Both the position numbers and the translations under genes were made by a program. A stretch of DNA of 64,000 nt, from contig OU015525.1 in NCBI GenBank assembly GCA_907165065.1, forward strand, positions 51,221,537-51,285,536. The letters are read 5' to 3'. Source of the stretch: Caprimulgus europaeus. Its lineage: Eukaryota; Chordata; Aves; Caprimulgiformes; Caprimulgidae. The notes below the pieces were generated by a model. That model was not told where the DNA came from. It made no database searches and was given only the letters and a program-made list of their open reading frames with translations. Shown here in pieces: positions 1 to 13,284 of this stretch; positions within the stretch are counted from its first letter, which is position 1, and each line of letters opens with the position of its first letter.

Positions 1-3000
1 GACATGTACACTGTGCTAGGCTAAGTGTCAGTTTTGAGAAAAAGGATAAATAAACACATGCCCTAAAAATAATGGTTCCTTCTTCCTCACATGCATCCCT
101 TTGGGATCAAAGAAATAAAACAGATAACTTTAAGAATTAGATTTTGCAACTAGACTTTTTGAAAAATGAATCTGGTACTGTGTAGTAGAAAAAGCTGGGT
201 AATAATTTTAAAATTAAGCTGGCTCTTGTCAGCATTATCACTCTCTATTTCCACTGTTACATTCCTTCCAAAACTGAAACATCTGTTTTGTTTCATTAAG
301 CCCAGGGGGTCCAATGTCTGAAATCATGCCTAACTTAGGAAAGATGGTTCCCAAAGAGGGTTCTTTGCAACACTGCCCAAAGTAGGAGGAAAAGAAAACA
401 ACCAAACCAAAGAAATGGTGTGTGAGGTCCAGTCTGCTGAAACTGAGTACTGAATTTGTTTTGAAATGCCAGGTGAACAGCGAGGTAGTCCTGGAGCAAG
501 TGACAAGTTTCCTGTCTTGTCTGTGGCAAGAAATCATGTGAAGCTCTCCAAAGGAAGCTCCTGTCTGCATAATGTAGATGCTACCCATCTTCACAAAGTT
601 TCGTCTCATTACATTTTCCCCCTTTGCTGCAGAAAATCAGCCCTATAAAAGAATATCATAAAAGCAGTCAGGACACAGAGGCATATTTGAGTGTTCAGCC
701 TTTGTGCTAAATAACAGTGACAGTCAAGAGATGCCCTCTTCTGAGGCTCCAGCAGTATGATGGTACAGTTAACAGCAACTGATGGGACTTTCAGAGTTGC
801 CTGGAGAATGTAGACATTTGCATCCCGATGCTGTCTAACAGGAATGCAGAACTTAATTCCTTTAAATATCTTGGGTAAAATCTCAGGTATAATTCTCACT
901 TTAGAGAGAAGGTAAAAATGCTCAAACTCAGACACAGTAAGAACATAAATGAAAGTTGCTGGTGGTGTGATTTTTTTTATGTATATCCTAACTGGTAAAA
1001 CAGTCTGGAGAAAAAAATATCTTTCCATTAATTAAAATGAATTCTACACTGATAAGAGCATTTTCCCTGCATGTTGTTTTCTCCTAACTATGCCATTAGA
1101 GGTGGGAGTCCCAGGAGGAAGCGCAGTGATTTTTGACTCCAAATTTGATGGCAATATTGGTCATTTTTGATTGCTCTTCCTTGACAGTGTCTTATGATTA
1201 AAATTTCTACAGTTTTAGGCTGAACTGCTCATGCCTAAGAAGCAAGTGCTGCATTAGAATGCTTTTTTTTTTTTTTTCTGGGGAAAAAAAGAAGAGTTAG
1301 CTAGACCTTTAAGGGCTGGAATAGGCACAAGCACAAATTATTAATCCACTTGAAGGTAAACTAACAGAGGCAAAAATGCTTTCATAATAAAGAAATTTCT
1401 GCTGCCTATTTACAGTCTTTATATTTTGAAGAGTTGTTTTAGTTTAAAACAGGATTAAGAACAAACGTATATGGATGGTAGAGTGTCTTGCTGAATGCTT
1501 GTTCCGGTCAGATAAATGTTTCCTGCTGCAGCTTGCTATTCTTCCTTCTTTAGTCCATGCATGTTGCTCTGAGTAGTTATTATCAATGATATATTTCTAC
1601 TCAGCACTTGCTATCTGCTAACCCAAACGTCTTCCAATAACAAACAGGTAACGGTCCAGACCTCCAGGAGGTATAAACCAACCAATGTCTGTATTGGCTG
1701 TACGGAGCACTACTCATGTAAATAAGCTGACCCCGCTTATGATTACAGGTTGAGCTCAACACAGTTCAAAAGGCTACAGATGTAATATGATGAAAGCCCT
1801 CAAACTACTAATGCTTCTCCTTTACTGGAGGAAAAACTCCCACATTCCTTACTTTCACCATTCACTTCTCAACACTGCACATTCATTTGCAGAATTAAGC
1901 TTTTGATGGTAAAAAATTCAAGAGAATTTAAGATGTCTGTCAAAACCTCTTTTCACCTCCTTGTTACTCTACTTACAGCTCCTGACCTCAGGCTCAAATG
2001 ATGCCACCAAAGAACTTTCATTATGGCCAGCAGCTTTGAGATTGAGCTCTCTCATACTCGTGATGGAGCTCCCACTTCTCATGTTCTCCCCAGCATCTCT
2101 TCAGGATAGATGAAGCCTGGATTTATATAAAGTTAAAATATTTTAAAAGATCACACTGTAAATAAGCAGTCAAATGAAAAAAGGATCTCTTTCTTAATTT
2201 TATTTCAAAGGGTGCAAGTGAATTTTCCTCACCTCAGTCAGTCCTGGTTACCTCTCTTTTTTACAACCAGCAGAATGTTAAAGAAGCAAATGGATACAGT
2301 GAGCTCCAGATTAGTTAGTATTGTTGAATCTAAACATTATCTGGGAATTTCCTGCTGTGACTACAGTTTTGCTTCTTACATAGGAAAGTGTGCCTCAGAT
2401 ATGACCTCACAAACAATATAAAGCAACACCACACGACTTCATTATTCACTATGTCTCAGGAGGATGGTATAATCATCTAGCTCAAGCAAGCTAAGAGCAG
2501 ATGGTACACTGCAGATTTGCATGTTTGTACCACTTATTAGTTCATGGAATTAAGGAAGCAGATTTTAAGATTTTAAAAAATATTTCTTCCTAGAAGTGAT
2601 AATGAAGAGGGTTTTGTATCATCCTCTGTTATGTATTGACTTCTCTATGTGATTGTGCTGCAAACGTTCCTGTTTGAGATGTTAGTTCTTTTTTCAATAT
2701 TTGACAGCAATGGTTATTCATTTGTATGGAGAGATTTAATTCTCCCTATGATGATTGATTCTGCATGCACATAATATTAGTTCTTCTTATAGAATGGAGA
2801 AAGAATTGTGAAAATACAAATACTTTGTCTTTAATTACTCAGTACCACCAGCCATGCAAAAGATCCTTTAGTAAATTACTTACTTTAATTGTATTGTTTG
2901 CTCTCTGCTTTTCAGATGGAGGCAGGTTAGGAGAACTACTTTATGAACCTTGGTGTTGCTGTCATAAAATTCCAAAAGAGGGAGTCTGAGTTTTCAGCTA

Positions 3001-3751
3001 TTTGTTCTTGCCTCTATTTCTGTTTTGTTTTTTGACACATTATTTTTCCTGTACACAATTTGAAAGCAAATGAAAAGGGTAACAAAGTCTATTTCTGGTT
3101 GACTATACTGATGGATGCATTTGATCACATTTTACTTGAGAAGAGACACTACAATTTGGTCTATCATGGACGTGTATTCTTAAGATAGAAAAAAAGTCAT
3201 CTGTGAAAAAAATCAGATTGACTGCTCTGGGAGCTGAAAGCTTTTACTCATTCAGTCAACTGAACATGAGCTATGACGATACAGTCCTCCCTCTCTTTAG
3301 CCCATTAAGATGCTCCAGTTCTCAGAGAAATGCCTATAGGTTAGGATTTGTGCCAGATCAGTGCTTGGCTTCTCTGAGGAGAAGCCCCAAAAGGGGACTG
3401 GTGTCTTGTGTTTGAGAGGATGTGGAAATCTGTCTGGTAGGAAATAATCAGAGGGAGTTTCACAAGGCAGAACATGGATTTGGTGTTACTGCATGTCTGA
3501 GCTTCTCTGGACAACCAGGGGCTGTGGGGCTTGTACTTCAGTATGGATCCCAAGCTACCATCGGTGAATCTTTCCAAAATTATCCTTCTCCTCCCTGTCA
3601 CCACACCATGCCACATGAAGGTGCTTAAGCCTCACATATGGAGGAATGCTGAATTCTTAAGCATTGCAAATTAAGACAACTGACGTGAATTCTATATACT
3701 AAAGGGTTATTAGTCCTCCAGAATTTACTGTTGACCAAAAAAGAAGTTGAC
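1..3751. other. No gene recognised (AT-rich non-coding DNA)
   Basis: The stretch is AT-rich with stops in all frames at short intervals. The longest open frame, 139 codons on the minus strand at 609-1028, overlaps other frames and shows no domain. A poly-T run lies at 1263-1277. I recognise no repeat family, RNA gene or promoter here. It could be intron or intergenic DNA; the sequence does not decide between them. Confidence 0.6.
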
Positions 3752-3813
3752 ATTGGTATATTGCCATCCTGAGGGACCTTGACAGGCTTGAGAGGTGGGC
3801 CTGTGCCAACCTC

Positions 3814-4146
3814 ATGAAATTCAACAAGGCCAAATGCAAGGTCCTGCATCTGGGTCGGAGCAACCCGAAGCACAAATACAGGCTGGGCAATGAGGGGCTT
3901 GAGGCCAGCTCCGAAGAGAAGGACTTGGGAGTGGTGGTGGGCGAGAAGTTCAACATGAGCCAGCAATGTGCGCTTGCAGCCCAGAAGGCCAATAACCACA
4001 TCCTGGGCCGCATCAAGAGAAGTGTGGCCAGCAGGTCGAGGGAGGTGATTCTTCCCCTCTACTCTGCTCTCGTAAGGCCCCACCTGGAGTACTGTGTCCA
4101 GTTCTGGAGCCCCCAACACAAGAGAGACATTGACCAGTTGGAATGA
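3814..4146 (+). pseudogene. CR1 ORF2 fragment: C-terminal part of reverse transcriptase
   Basis: About 110 codons read through the region just after the catalytic core of CR1 reverse transcriptase. Recognisable blocks are '[14 protein letters not shown]' near the start, 'EEKDLGVVV' in the middle and '[17 protein letters not shown]' near the end, the last being a very stable signature of CR1-clade ORF2. The frame stops at 4144-4146, whereas family proteins continue for roughly another 120 residues. The copy has no catalytic FADD box, because 5' truncation removed it. It is a dead fragment, not a host gene. Confidence 0.88.
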
Positions 4147-4514
4147 GCCCAGAGAAGGGCTACGAGGATGATCTGAGGGCTGGAGCACCTCTCCTACGAG
4201 GACAGGCTGAGAGAGTTGGGGCTGTTCAGCCTCGAGAAGAGACGGCTCCAGGGAGATCTTATAGCGGCCTTCCAATACCTGAAGGGGCCTACAGGGAAGC
4301 TGGGGAAGGACTATTCACAAGGGCAGTTAATGACAGGACAAGGGGAAATGGCTTTAAGCTGAAAGAGGGGAGGTTTAGATTAGATATGAGGAAGAAATTA
4401 TTTCCTGTTAGGGTGGTGAGACACTGGAACAGGTTACCCAGAGAAGTTGTGGATGCCCCCTCCCTGGAAGTGTTCAAGGCCAGGTTGGATGAGGCTTTGA
4501 GCAACCTGGGGTAG
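4147..4514 (+). pseudogene. CR1 ORF2 fragment: extreme C terminus, frameshifted
   Basis: This continues the CR1 ORF2 tail after a premature stop. The first part (to about 4310) matches CR1 in one frame, and the second part matches in another frame. The second part contains 'DRTRGNG', '[20 protein letters not shown]' and 'PSLEVFKARLDEALSNL', and ends at a TAG at 4512-4514. The frame change lies near 4300, within a purine-rich stretch. The terminal TAG is probably the original ORF2 stop because the 3' UTR follows directly. The same tail is seen at 62794-63066. Confidence 0.85.
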
Positions 4515-4604
4515 TGGAAGGTGTCTCTGCTCATGGCAGGGGGGTTGGAGCTAGATGATCTTTAAGATCCCTTCCAACCCAAACCATTCTATGATTCTAT
4601 GATT

Positions 4605-6954
4605 TTTTATTTTGTAGGATTTTCTTTAAAGCAAAAGAAAACAACAACTTTTAAACACTAACGCATTCCAGCCATATTTTAGTTGCTATAAATACAAAAT
4701 TATACTATACACTTAATTTCAGTCAGGTCAGTAATGGCAGGAAACTATCAACACTTCTGCTCTCAAAGTAATCACTGATAATTTACAGCTAGGGAGAGCA
4801 ATCAATATTCAGGAACTGGATTCATTTTAGCTAAATTGAAATCTTTGACCTGGTAAGGCCTGATGCCTTGCTCTAAACTAGACTAGAATTTCCTATGGTA
4901 GAAAAGGTAGTCCAAATTATTGCATTAATTTACCTAAAAATAGTAAGCATAGGGACATGTCAGTTTACTGGGAAAGACTTCAGTTTTTATCCTACAAACG
5001 ACCTGCCTGAACAACTTACATGTTACAGATGCTACAGGTATTACACCACCCAAGATAAGAGTGTTTTGAACATCTTGCATCACATAAACACCAGGTGATA
5101 GGATCCCTGACAAATTGAAAACCTTCCCTGAAAAGTCCCTGCTGTCAAATCAGTTACAACTTTTCCCAATTTTTGCCAGATGGGTTCATATTTTTTATGC
5201 TGTACAACTATCTCTGAATGTTTAAAGAAAATTCAGGGGATAATGATTTGAAAATATAGGTTGTATTCACTCATTCGAAAAGCTTGGGAACATAAAGATA
5301 GGCTTTCAAATTTGGTTATATTTCTGTCTCTTTCCCAAAATAGATGTCATAACAATCTTCACTGGGAATATTACAAAGAGGCATTTCATGATAACTTTCT
5401 GGAGATCCTCTAAACATACTTGAATAGAGAGTTGATATTCAAATAATTTCAAGATTTTGAACAAAACTTCCTACACTCCCAAAGATCATTTTGTTGAACA
5501 AAATAAATTGTCCCTTGGCTTGTCCAGCCAGGCAGCTGCACCCAGAAGGATGTGGTGGCTCCATCCCTCACTGGTGGGCCTGGATGACACTGTCCTTGCA
5601 CCCTTGCAGCCCTTTGGAAATGAAGACTGGCTCTCCATGGGTGTCTTGCACTGGTTTGGGTTTATCAATTGGTTAGGGTTCACCAAGTCACACTTGCAAG
5701 CTGGAGAAGAGGTTTAGTATTGAAAAGTCCTATAACTGTGAGGAGGTATATACTCAGCTCATCTCAAGGACTATATAATTTCTCTGCCTACATTTTTTTG
5801 TTTCTGATTGGCACATTATTTGTAATGGTATTAGATTTTAATATAGCAAATATATCTTAAATGGATAATCCTTCACAATCCATGTTAATGAAATAGGATT
5901 TTGAGGGCCTCCAGTTCTGGGTTGAAATCCCCTAATTTTGCCTGAGGTTCAGTCCTCCATGGTTCCAGAGATCTTTTCTGTTTGTACTGGAAAAAAATCA
6001 CAGCCTCCCAGAAAAACACCTTACATAGCTTGTCATGCACTTAATCCCCGTAGGTAGGCTCTCGCTGTGACAGGGCCTCTGGTTTAATAATAAGCCTGCA
6101 ATTTTATTCTATAAATTTTCTGGCTTGATAGGCGCTTTGCTGATTAATGTTGTCAGAATGGGATGTGCTGAAAAACACCTTCTGATGCATTACACGAAAG
6201 GCTCAATCTGAGAGATGTATGAGATCAGTTTATTGTCATGTTCTTTTACCAGGAAAAGTCAAGACTTTGGGCTAAATCAATGGTGCAATTTGTTTAATGT
6301 GAAGTTTGATTTTGCTTGAGTCAGACCTCACTGGTCTTTTCTTTCTCTGAGGCATGCTAATAACTTTCTTTTTAAGTTTCTGATTTCCTTTATTTTTTTC
6401 CAAGATTTGCTTCTCCTGCTGTGAGTGAGTTATTTGAAGGATATTTATTCATAAAGTAGGTTCTTTCCTGCCTGGACTGAATGAAAATATCTTGTGTATT
6501 CTCCTGACTTTTCAGAAATATTTTGATCCTAACACCTTATGTACAACAAAAGCCTCACAACCACCAAGCAAGGGCATTAGCTTTGGTGAAACTTCTAAAT
6601 CTTGTGTTATGAAATATGGAAATGCTCTGGTGTACAGAGGGAAAATGTAAAGATACTTAGATTTAATATGCAAGAATTAAATCTGAAAAAAATAACATCA
6701 CATCCCTGAAGAAAATAGAGCTTTACCTGCAAACATCACATTCAAAGGATCTAGTCTTGAATATGGATAAAAGAGATGTCTATGATAATTTGTATTGAGT
6801 TCCTGGTTATTAAGAAATGATATATGCAATTGCATATTCTGGGATGAAAGTTGCGGCACTAACTTTTTTTCTTTTTGTGAGTGCTGCCTGGTTATCCTTG
6901 TGCTGTTTACAACCAGCTGGAAAGGGATCTTCATGCTTTGCAATGTTTTACATG
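4605..6954. other. No gene recognised
   Basis: Non-coding DNA with no repeat I can name. A somewhat GC-richer patch at about 5515-5705 is open in several frames on both strands (up to 86 codons). The overlapping frames show no domain, so I do not call a gene. Confidence 0.5.
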
Positions 6955-7363
6955 GTGTGCTGGGTGTAGATGCTGGCAGTAGGACGAGGTGGGGGGGCGT
7001 GGAAAGGGGCAGCCTCTGTGAGGGGAGGCTGGAGCTGCCCTGTGCCAAACACAGTCACTTCCAGTTGGCTCCAACTGACCCATTGCAGGGAACAGCCCAG
7101 CCCCTCAGTCAAGGGGGTGGCACCTCGAGGCCATTTTTTGTTTTTCATTACCAAAATATGATTCAACTGTCAATAAATTAAATTAGTTCTTCCCAGGCTG
7201 TGTCTATTTTGCTCATGATGGTAACAGGTAAATGATCTTCTTGTCTTTGTCTTGACCCATGAACTTTTTAATCTCTTTTTTTTTTTTTCCCTGCTGTCCT
7301 GCTGAGGAGGGAGAGTGAGTGAGTGGCTGGATGGGCATTTGGCTGATGGATAGCCTAACCACA
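6955..7363 (+). mobile_element. Decayed avian ERVL-type LTR remnant
   Basis: Two blocks of an avian LTR are visible. The first, about 6955-7130, carries the U3-like block 'GAGGCTGGAGCTGCCCTGTG ... CCAGTTGGCTCCAACTGACC', followed by a block ending near 'GGTGGCACCTCGAGGCCA'. The second, about 7165-7363, carries 'CAATAAATTAAATTAGTTCT', which includes a poly(A)-signal-like AATAAA. It continues with 'GTCTATTTTGCTCATGATGG', 'GACCCATGAAC', a poly-T tract, 'GAGGAGGGAGAGTGAGTGAG' and a terminus near 'CTAACCACA'. The middle appears deleted relative to the family. No internal retroviral genes flank it. The family is assigned from remembered avian LTR structure, and the 5' edge is approximate. Confidence 0.6.
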
Positions 7364-10300
7364 TCTGGACATGTATGATCCAGAATTTATTTGAACTGGC
7401 CTTTATTTATTTTATCTCCCTCCCCTGCCCTCCTTTTTTTTTAAAGCTTGAATCATTATTTTCTGTCAAAGCTGAATCTAGGGAAGTTTTCTCTTCTCTA
7501 TGTCTAGCTATCATTCTGTGAAGTGCTTGCTATTTAAATATTTGCAGGAATAGAAAACAGAAGGAACACTAAGAAGAAAAGTCTTACCTCCAAACTGGGA
7601 GAGGCATATTTCTAAGCTTGTCTAGGATCAAAGCTCTCCTCCATGGGACAGAAATCCACCCAATATTTATTGCAATAATGATGTAGCTGTAAAGGCAATC
7701 ATCAATGATACATAGGTCAAATGCATCTCCAAGTTATGTGAGTTTTAATGAGGGAAGCCTACTTTCCCCAGCACTTTGCTCCATAAGAACCCTGCACCAG
7801 CTCCCCACTGGCAAAGTCAGTTGGAGTTGCTGATTGACAATGGTTTGCAGTCAGTCCCTGCCTGGATGCTCACTTTGTAAGCACCATAGGGCATCCAACT
7901 AGTCCATGGGAATTTGTCTTCCATGGGCTTTAGAAGAGGTGAGACACTGACCTTTGCTGCAGCTCATGTTTGTAGGAACAGAAAGTCATCATTTTCTTAG
8001 TACTACCTGCACGAAGCAGTAAGTCCACATTTCTGTGTTCTCAGTGTCTTGAGGACTATTTTATGGATGACTCTCTTGCAGCTCATGGCTTTTTCCCAAA
8101 CTAAAGAGCTTCTCTCTCTGTCTGCTTTTCTGGTCAGAGAGTCAGGTGCAATACTTACACAGGATCCCTCTTACTACAAAAATACTCAATTTTTGGAGTC
8201 TCATGGGCTCCTCCTAGACATTATGGTTGTATGAGCTAATATTAAGACCACAGCTCAATTACTCTGTTTCCAAACTCTGTCCCTCAGTCTTAAGATCTGG
8301 GAGTTGACTGGAACAGTTCCTTGGCTGGAACACCCACAAACCCTGAAGGGCCATCACTGCACCCCACTGATGGGCAGAATGGGGGCAAGTTGTGCCTGAC
8401 CTGACCACAGCTTCACACACCTCAAGGCTTTTTCCTGACTTCCTCAGCACTCATTGGTTATGTTGAATTTAGAAAGGAACAATAGAAGTGGATCTGTGGT
8501 GAGAAATGCTGCTGAGGACCATGTGTCCACATGAAGTGCTTTTCAAGGGTTTTCCTTTTGGCTGGCTCTAGCCTGGTCCTGTGGCTTGAATGCCCATTTG
8601 TGGCTGGGGTATATTAGATGTTCTCCCGGAGGACGTCTCTGGGGGTACCTTGCCTCGAAGGAATCTAGTTTGTGTCCTCTGCTTTTGCATCACTGTGTGG
8701 AGAGTAGTAATCTTCGAGCAATTCCTGGCTTGAATGAAAACAGTGATACAAATTCACCATAGGCTGTACATGAACAGCTCCTCTAAGTTGTCGTAATGAG
8801 CTTTTGGTTTTGCTGTGTATGTAGCTATGACTCAGTGATGCTTTTATTTTGTGTGTCCTACTTTTACTTTTCTGATACTCATCCTTACAGTCAAGTAGGC
8901 TGCATTTTTATGCTTCTCAGAGACAATGCAGGCTGAAAAGGAAAGCACATGCTATCTTTTGTTCCCTTTTTAAAGTCTGAAAATAGTTGAGTGCTTGTTT
9001 TGTGTGGAAGAAAACAAAAAATGTTAAACAAACAGAAGTTGGCAAGAAATGTCATAAGACGTGCTTTGTTGCACTGGCAAAGTTCCTTTTATAACAGCAT
9101 CCTTTTTCCAAATATTTAACGTGATAGGCCAGTTTAAGTATTGTCACAGGTTAATAATAAAGTTTATAGTAGAAGGCAGGTGGTATGTGGGGAGAAAGAT
9201 GGGGATTATCTACTACTCTACGGATTCATTTTTTTGAAAGAGACCTGCTCTTTCCATAGATCACAGAAACATTTCCAAAATGTTTCCTTTTAGAGATGTC
9301 AGTGCTTCTGAACCATTTTCCATATTTAAAAATCAACTCTTCCCCCTGAAAAACATGCTTGATTTTTGTATCTTATGTCCTGGACATGCTGCTGTAAACT
9401 GCAGACCATCTAACGTGTTTGGAAGTAAGGTGTAGCAGTGTCTTTGTCAGCTCCATGGAGCTCTGTCATCCATCAGTAAATCTAGCAGTGAGGAGAGTTT
9501 GCAGGACTCAGATGCTTCTCTTCAGCCTGCTGCGCTGGGTGTCTGTCATATGGCCCATTAATGGCAAGATGTTGACACTGTCATTTTTCACAAAGTTGTA
9601 AGTGAGCTATGAGCCAAAAGCAGATAAAAAGACAAATTGACTCATACAGCATGTAGCCTGCTGCCCATGATCAGCCTTCTCTGACTAGACAGAGGCAAGA
9701 CTGGAGCAATACTTCCAAAAAGTACTCATTATTATTCAAATTTCTCAACGCATAAGTTTTGAAGTGTGGTTGCATAATATTTGTGCAATGTTGTGTTAAG
9801 AGAAGTGCTTATCACAGACCTGAGACCTCAATTTGGAAAAATAATGGTATTGCATGTTTGATTATTGCTCTTCTCAGATATTGATCAACGGCAATGCAGT
9901 GGGAGAAGCGTGGGCTTCCTCAATCTGCCAACAAGAAGGTCTTTCAAGCTTGCCAAGAAAACTGCTATTGTTTGTGCCCAGGCCCCAGTCTGACAAGCTG
10001 TTCTGTGCGGGTGGACCTCAGTGCTTTGCTGAGTCCTGGTGACTTTGTTGACTACAGCAAAATGGAGAATTCCACAGCGTGAGTGTGATAAATCCCTGAT
10101 GGTTTGGAAAATGGGTTTCAGATCCATCTGAAGAACAGCTCAGCCCACTTGTATGCAAATAGATTATTGCTACAGGGACTGGATTTGATGCTTTTTTAAA
10201 AAAAGGCATCTTTTCACAGCTAGAATATGCATTTTATAGTTATTTACATTGTAAGCTGAAATTTAAGGAGGGATGTGATGGAAGGATGAATTTAACAGAT

Positions 10301-12544
10301 TCTGCCATGTCAGAATCACACAATATGTGTGTTCTGCTTGATAGGCAAAGCTTAGACTGGCAAGACGAGCAGAGCTCAGTATGTCTTCTGTATAGTTGCT
10401 ATTTCTACGAGCAGAACAAATTGTTTGTGTGTCTAAGGAGCCTGCACCATGGGTCGGGAGCCCTGTATGCTACTTAGCACTATGGGGACACAGAAAGGAG
10501 AATTAAGAGCTGTAATGAGGTTGGCTTTTGGTTTGAAAAGACTAACTTGTATGAGAAAGATGAAAACAGAGTTTAACTTTGTTATCTGTTTGGGTACATA
10601 CTGGTATTTGGATGTGTACTAGTGCCTAGGTAAGCACTGGTTTCCCCAGGCTTTGCACAGTCTGACAGGCTCAGGAATAGTGTGAAGCCCTTGAGGACAC
10701 TGAGCCTGGGTAACCCTCTTCCCATGGGATGGTGTTTGGGTTGGACAAGAAACAGTGGGTTAGAGACACAGCCATTTCCGTCTTTTGGCACCTTTCTGTG
10801 GAAGACACGGACCAGGATTGATCAGCATGCAAGAGGAGTGATGCAAAACCTCCCTGGGAAGGACATGATCCTCTTTGCTCAAGGCTTGAGGGCTGCTGCT
10901 TCCTCAGACTAGCTGCCCATGTCTGGGCAGGACACAGCCCCATGTAGGAGTTTGCTGTGCTGAGCACAGAAGGGAGCTGTCAAACCTGGAGACTTGTCCA
11001 GGGTCAGGCAGAAAGCATGTTGAGCAAATCAGACATAGCGCCTAAGTCTGCTGTCAAGCCTTGTTATCCAAAGTCCGTTGGTGTGAAGTCTGTATAGAGC
11101 ATCCAGGAGAAGAATCACATAAAAAACCCCCCAGCTTGCTCTATCCCAGGCTGCAGAGGGATTTTTTTTCCATTCTAATATGGATAAGATGGGGTTTTTT
11201 GTTTGTTTATTCATATTACCTAATGTAACAAATTAATGATTCTTTTAAATAGACACTAAATAGTGAAAAGTGATGGCCAGGTTTCTCCAAAATACATGTT
11301 TTTTAAAAGCTAAGATTTGAGAAAAGGCAGGAAAAGAACTATTCCCAGAACACAGGAAAAGAACAGGTAGAATATCATGCCTGCAAACATGTACATTTCT
11401 CTACCCTATTTGCCCACCGAGTATTACAAGAAAGGGTGGAAAATTATAATATCTACAAGTATACTATGAACAACTGTGAAAGCAACTTGGTTTTATTTCC
11501 TCAAACCATAACTGGAAAAAATATATATAAAACATGGGTTAGTCTCCTTCTACAGACCTCTAAAATTATTTATCTCCAGATTTTTTAATGTTTTTGATGT
11601 ATTTCCCATTTGTATTAATCAGATTCAATTATTTAGAACTAAGTCTTTAAGTTCTGTTAATATAAACTTACCAGTCCCCATGCTGTAAATTAAATTTTTA
11701 TTTTATTTCTATATATGCTTTCTCTCTTACTTTAATGCCAAAGGTTTGTCTCTTGTCTAATGGTTAAAATGAAAGCTTTTACTGCTAAATTAAAATAAAA
11801 TGAGTTAATGGGTACCCAGTGCCTTGTTCTAGTTAAAATGTGCATCAATTTGCAATGACCACTGCTTTGGGACTGTAGCATGTTTTATCTTAGGCAAAGT
11901 GTAGTGAGCAGTGTGAAATTTAGCTTTAAAAGCTCTTCTGTAAATCTGTTTATAATTTATTTCCCTTACTAAAAACCTTACCACACTTTAACATTGAAAG
12001 TTTCCATGGTAGGTGATTGCTTTAGATTGATTTTTTAAAAATGATTGAAAATTCAGTTTTTTGAAAATTGTTTAGACATTCAGAGAATGAGATCAAGTGG
12101 AAAATGGACAAATTAAATTTTAAAAAATTTGCTCCTTTATGATGTGAAACAGCAGTAGATTTTTCCAAAGGAATACACCTATGGCCAAGTGACTTGTACT
12201 GTTCCCATGAATATACACTCAGGTATGAAGGAAATAAAATCCTTAGACAGAATAGGGCAGATTTAATTTTTAATGTGTTATTTTAAAATTAAAGATAGTG
12301 CTGATTTTCAGACCTTTGTTTCTAAATTCCTAATTCTCCTTTTTATAACATTTTGTGTGAAACTGAAGTGTGGATGGGATTTTGCATGATACATGTTAGC
12401 AATCACAGGGATGAATTCACCTTTCTATCTTGGTATCACTTTCATCAGGAACAGGTTTGAGCCCACTTACTCTAGCCAGTTTTAAAAGGACAGTGCCATA
12501 TATTGCCAGTAATACTCCATCAGCACTATTTGCAAATAAAATAT
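7364..12544. other. No gene recognised
   Basis: Five kilobases of AT-rich DNA without a recognisable gene or repeat family. A modestly GC-richer patch sits at about 10640-10980, with overlapping open frames on both strands (up to 98 codons) and no domain. The stretch 11220-12470 is especially AT-rich. Confidence 0.5.
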
Positions 12545-12609
12545 TAGAATCATAGAATCATTTAATTGGAAAAGACCTGTGAGATTATTGAGTCCAACTG
12601 TACCTATCC

Positions 12610-13284
12610 AGTACTGAACCATATCTCTAAGCACTTTGTCTACCTGTCTTTTAAATACCTCCAGGGATAGTGAGTCAACCTCTTCCCTAGGCAGCCTGTT
12701 CCAGTGCCTGATAACCCTTCCAGTGAATAAATTTTTCCTGATATTCAATCTGAACCTCCCCTGGTGCTACTTGAGGCTACTTCCTCTTGTCCTATCACTT
12801 GTTAGTTGGGAGAAGAGGCAAACACCCACCTCACTACACCCTCCTTTCAGGTAGTTGTAGAGAGTGATAACGTCTCCCTTCACCCTCCTTTTCTCCAGGC
12901 TAAACAATGCCAGTTCGCTCAGCTGCTCCTCATAAGACTTTTTCTCCAGCCCCTTCACCACCTTGGTTGCCTTTCTCTGGACATGCTCAAGTGCCTCAAC
13001 GTCCTCCTTGTAGTGAGGGGCCCAGAACTGAACACAATATTCGAGGTGCGACTTCACCAAAGCTGAGTACAGGGGAAGGAGGGAAGGACCACTTCCCTGG
13101 TCCTGCTGGCCACACTGTTTCTGATACAGGCCAGGATGCCTTTGGCCTTCTTGGTCACCTGTGAACACTGCTGGCTCATGTTCAGCTGGTTGTGATCCAA
13201 CATCCCCAGGTCCTTTTCTGCTGTGCAGCTTTCCAGCCACTCCTCCCCAAGCCTGAATTGTTGCATGGGGTTGCTGTGACCCAA
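12610..13284 (-). pseudogene. CR1 ORF2 C-terminal region, frameshifted
   Basis: Read on the minus strand from the LTR edge, this encodes the post-catalytic part of CR1 ORF2 in three successive frames. The first holds '[20 protein letters not shown]', the second '[19 protein letters not shown]' and '[16 protein letters not shown]', and the third (below 12748) '[20 protein letters not shown]'. Frame changes fall near 13070 and 12760. These are the same blocks as in the copies at 3814-4514 and 62577-63066. The longest minus-strand open frame here runs about 30 bp into the adjacent LTR (13285-13315), so its apparent start is artificial. Confidence 0.85.

Larger units (their letters stand above)
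3752..4604 (+). mobile_element. CR1 LINE, 5'-truncated copy, 3' end intact
   Basis: The element enters CR1 at a reverse-transcriptase segment (around 'GAGGGACCTTGACAGGCTTG') and runs through the end of ORF2 into the short 3' UTR. That UTR carries the 'GTGTCTCTGCTCATGGCAGG' and 'CCCTTCCAACCCAAACC' blocks usual for avian CR1. It ends with two tandem ATTCTATG octamers at 4586-4601, the family's hallmark 3' terminus. 5' truncation is normal for LINE copies and results from incomplete reverse transcription. There is no poly-A tail and no clear target-site duplication, as expected for CR1. The match is by recognition of family sequence; the 5' boundary is uncertain by about 20 bp. Confidence 0.93.

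Noticed and set aside
609-1028. 139-codon open frame on the minus strand
   Set aside because: No domain, composition like translated AT-rich DNA, another frame overlaps it, no promoter or splice context.
3625-4275. 216-codon minus-strand open frame, the longest in the window
   Set aside because: Antisense of CR1 ORF2; the sense strand carries the recognisable reverse transcriptase residues.
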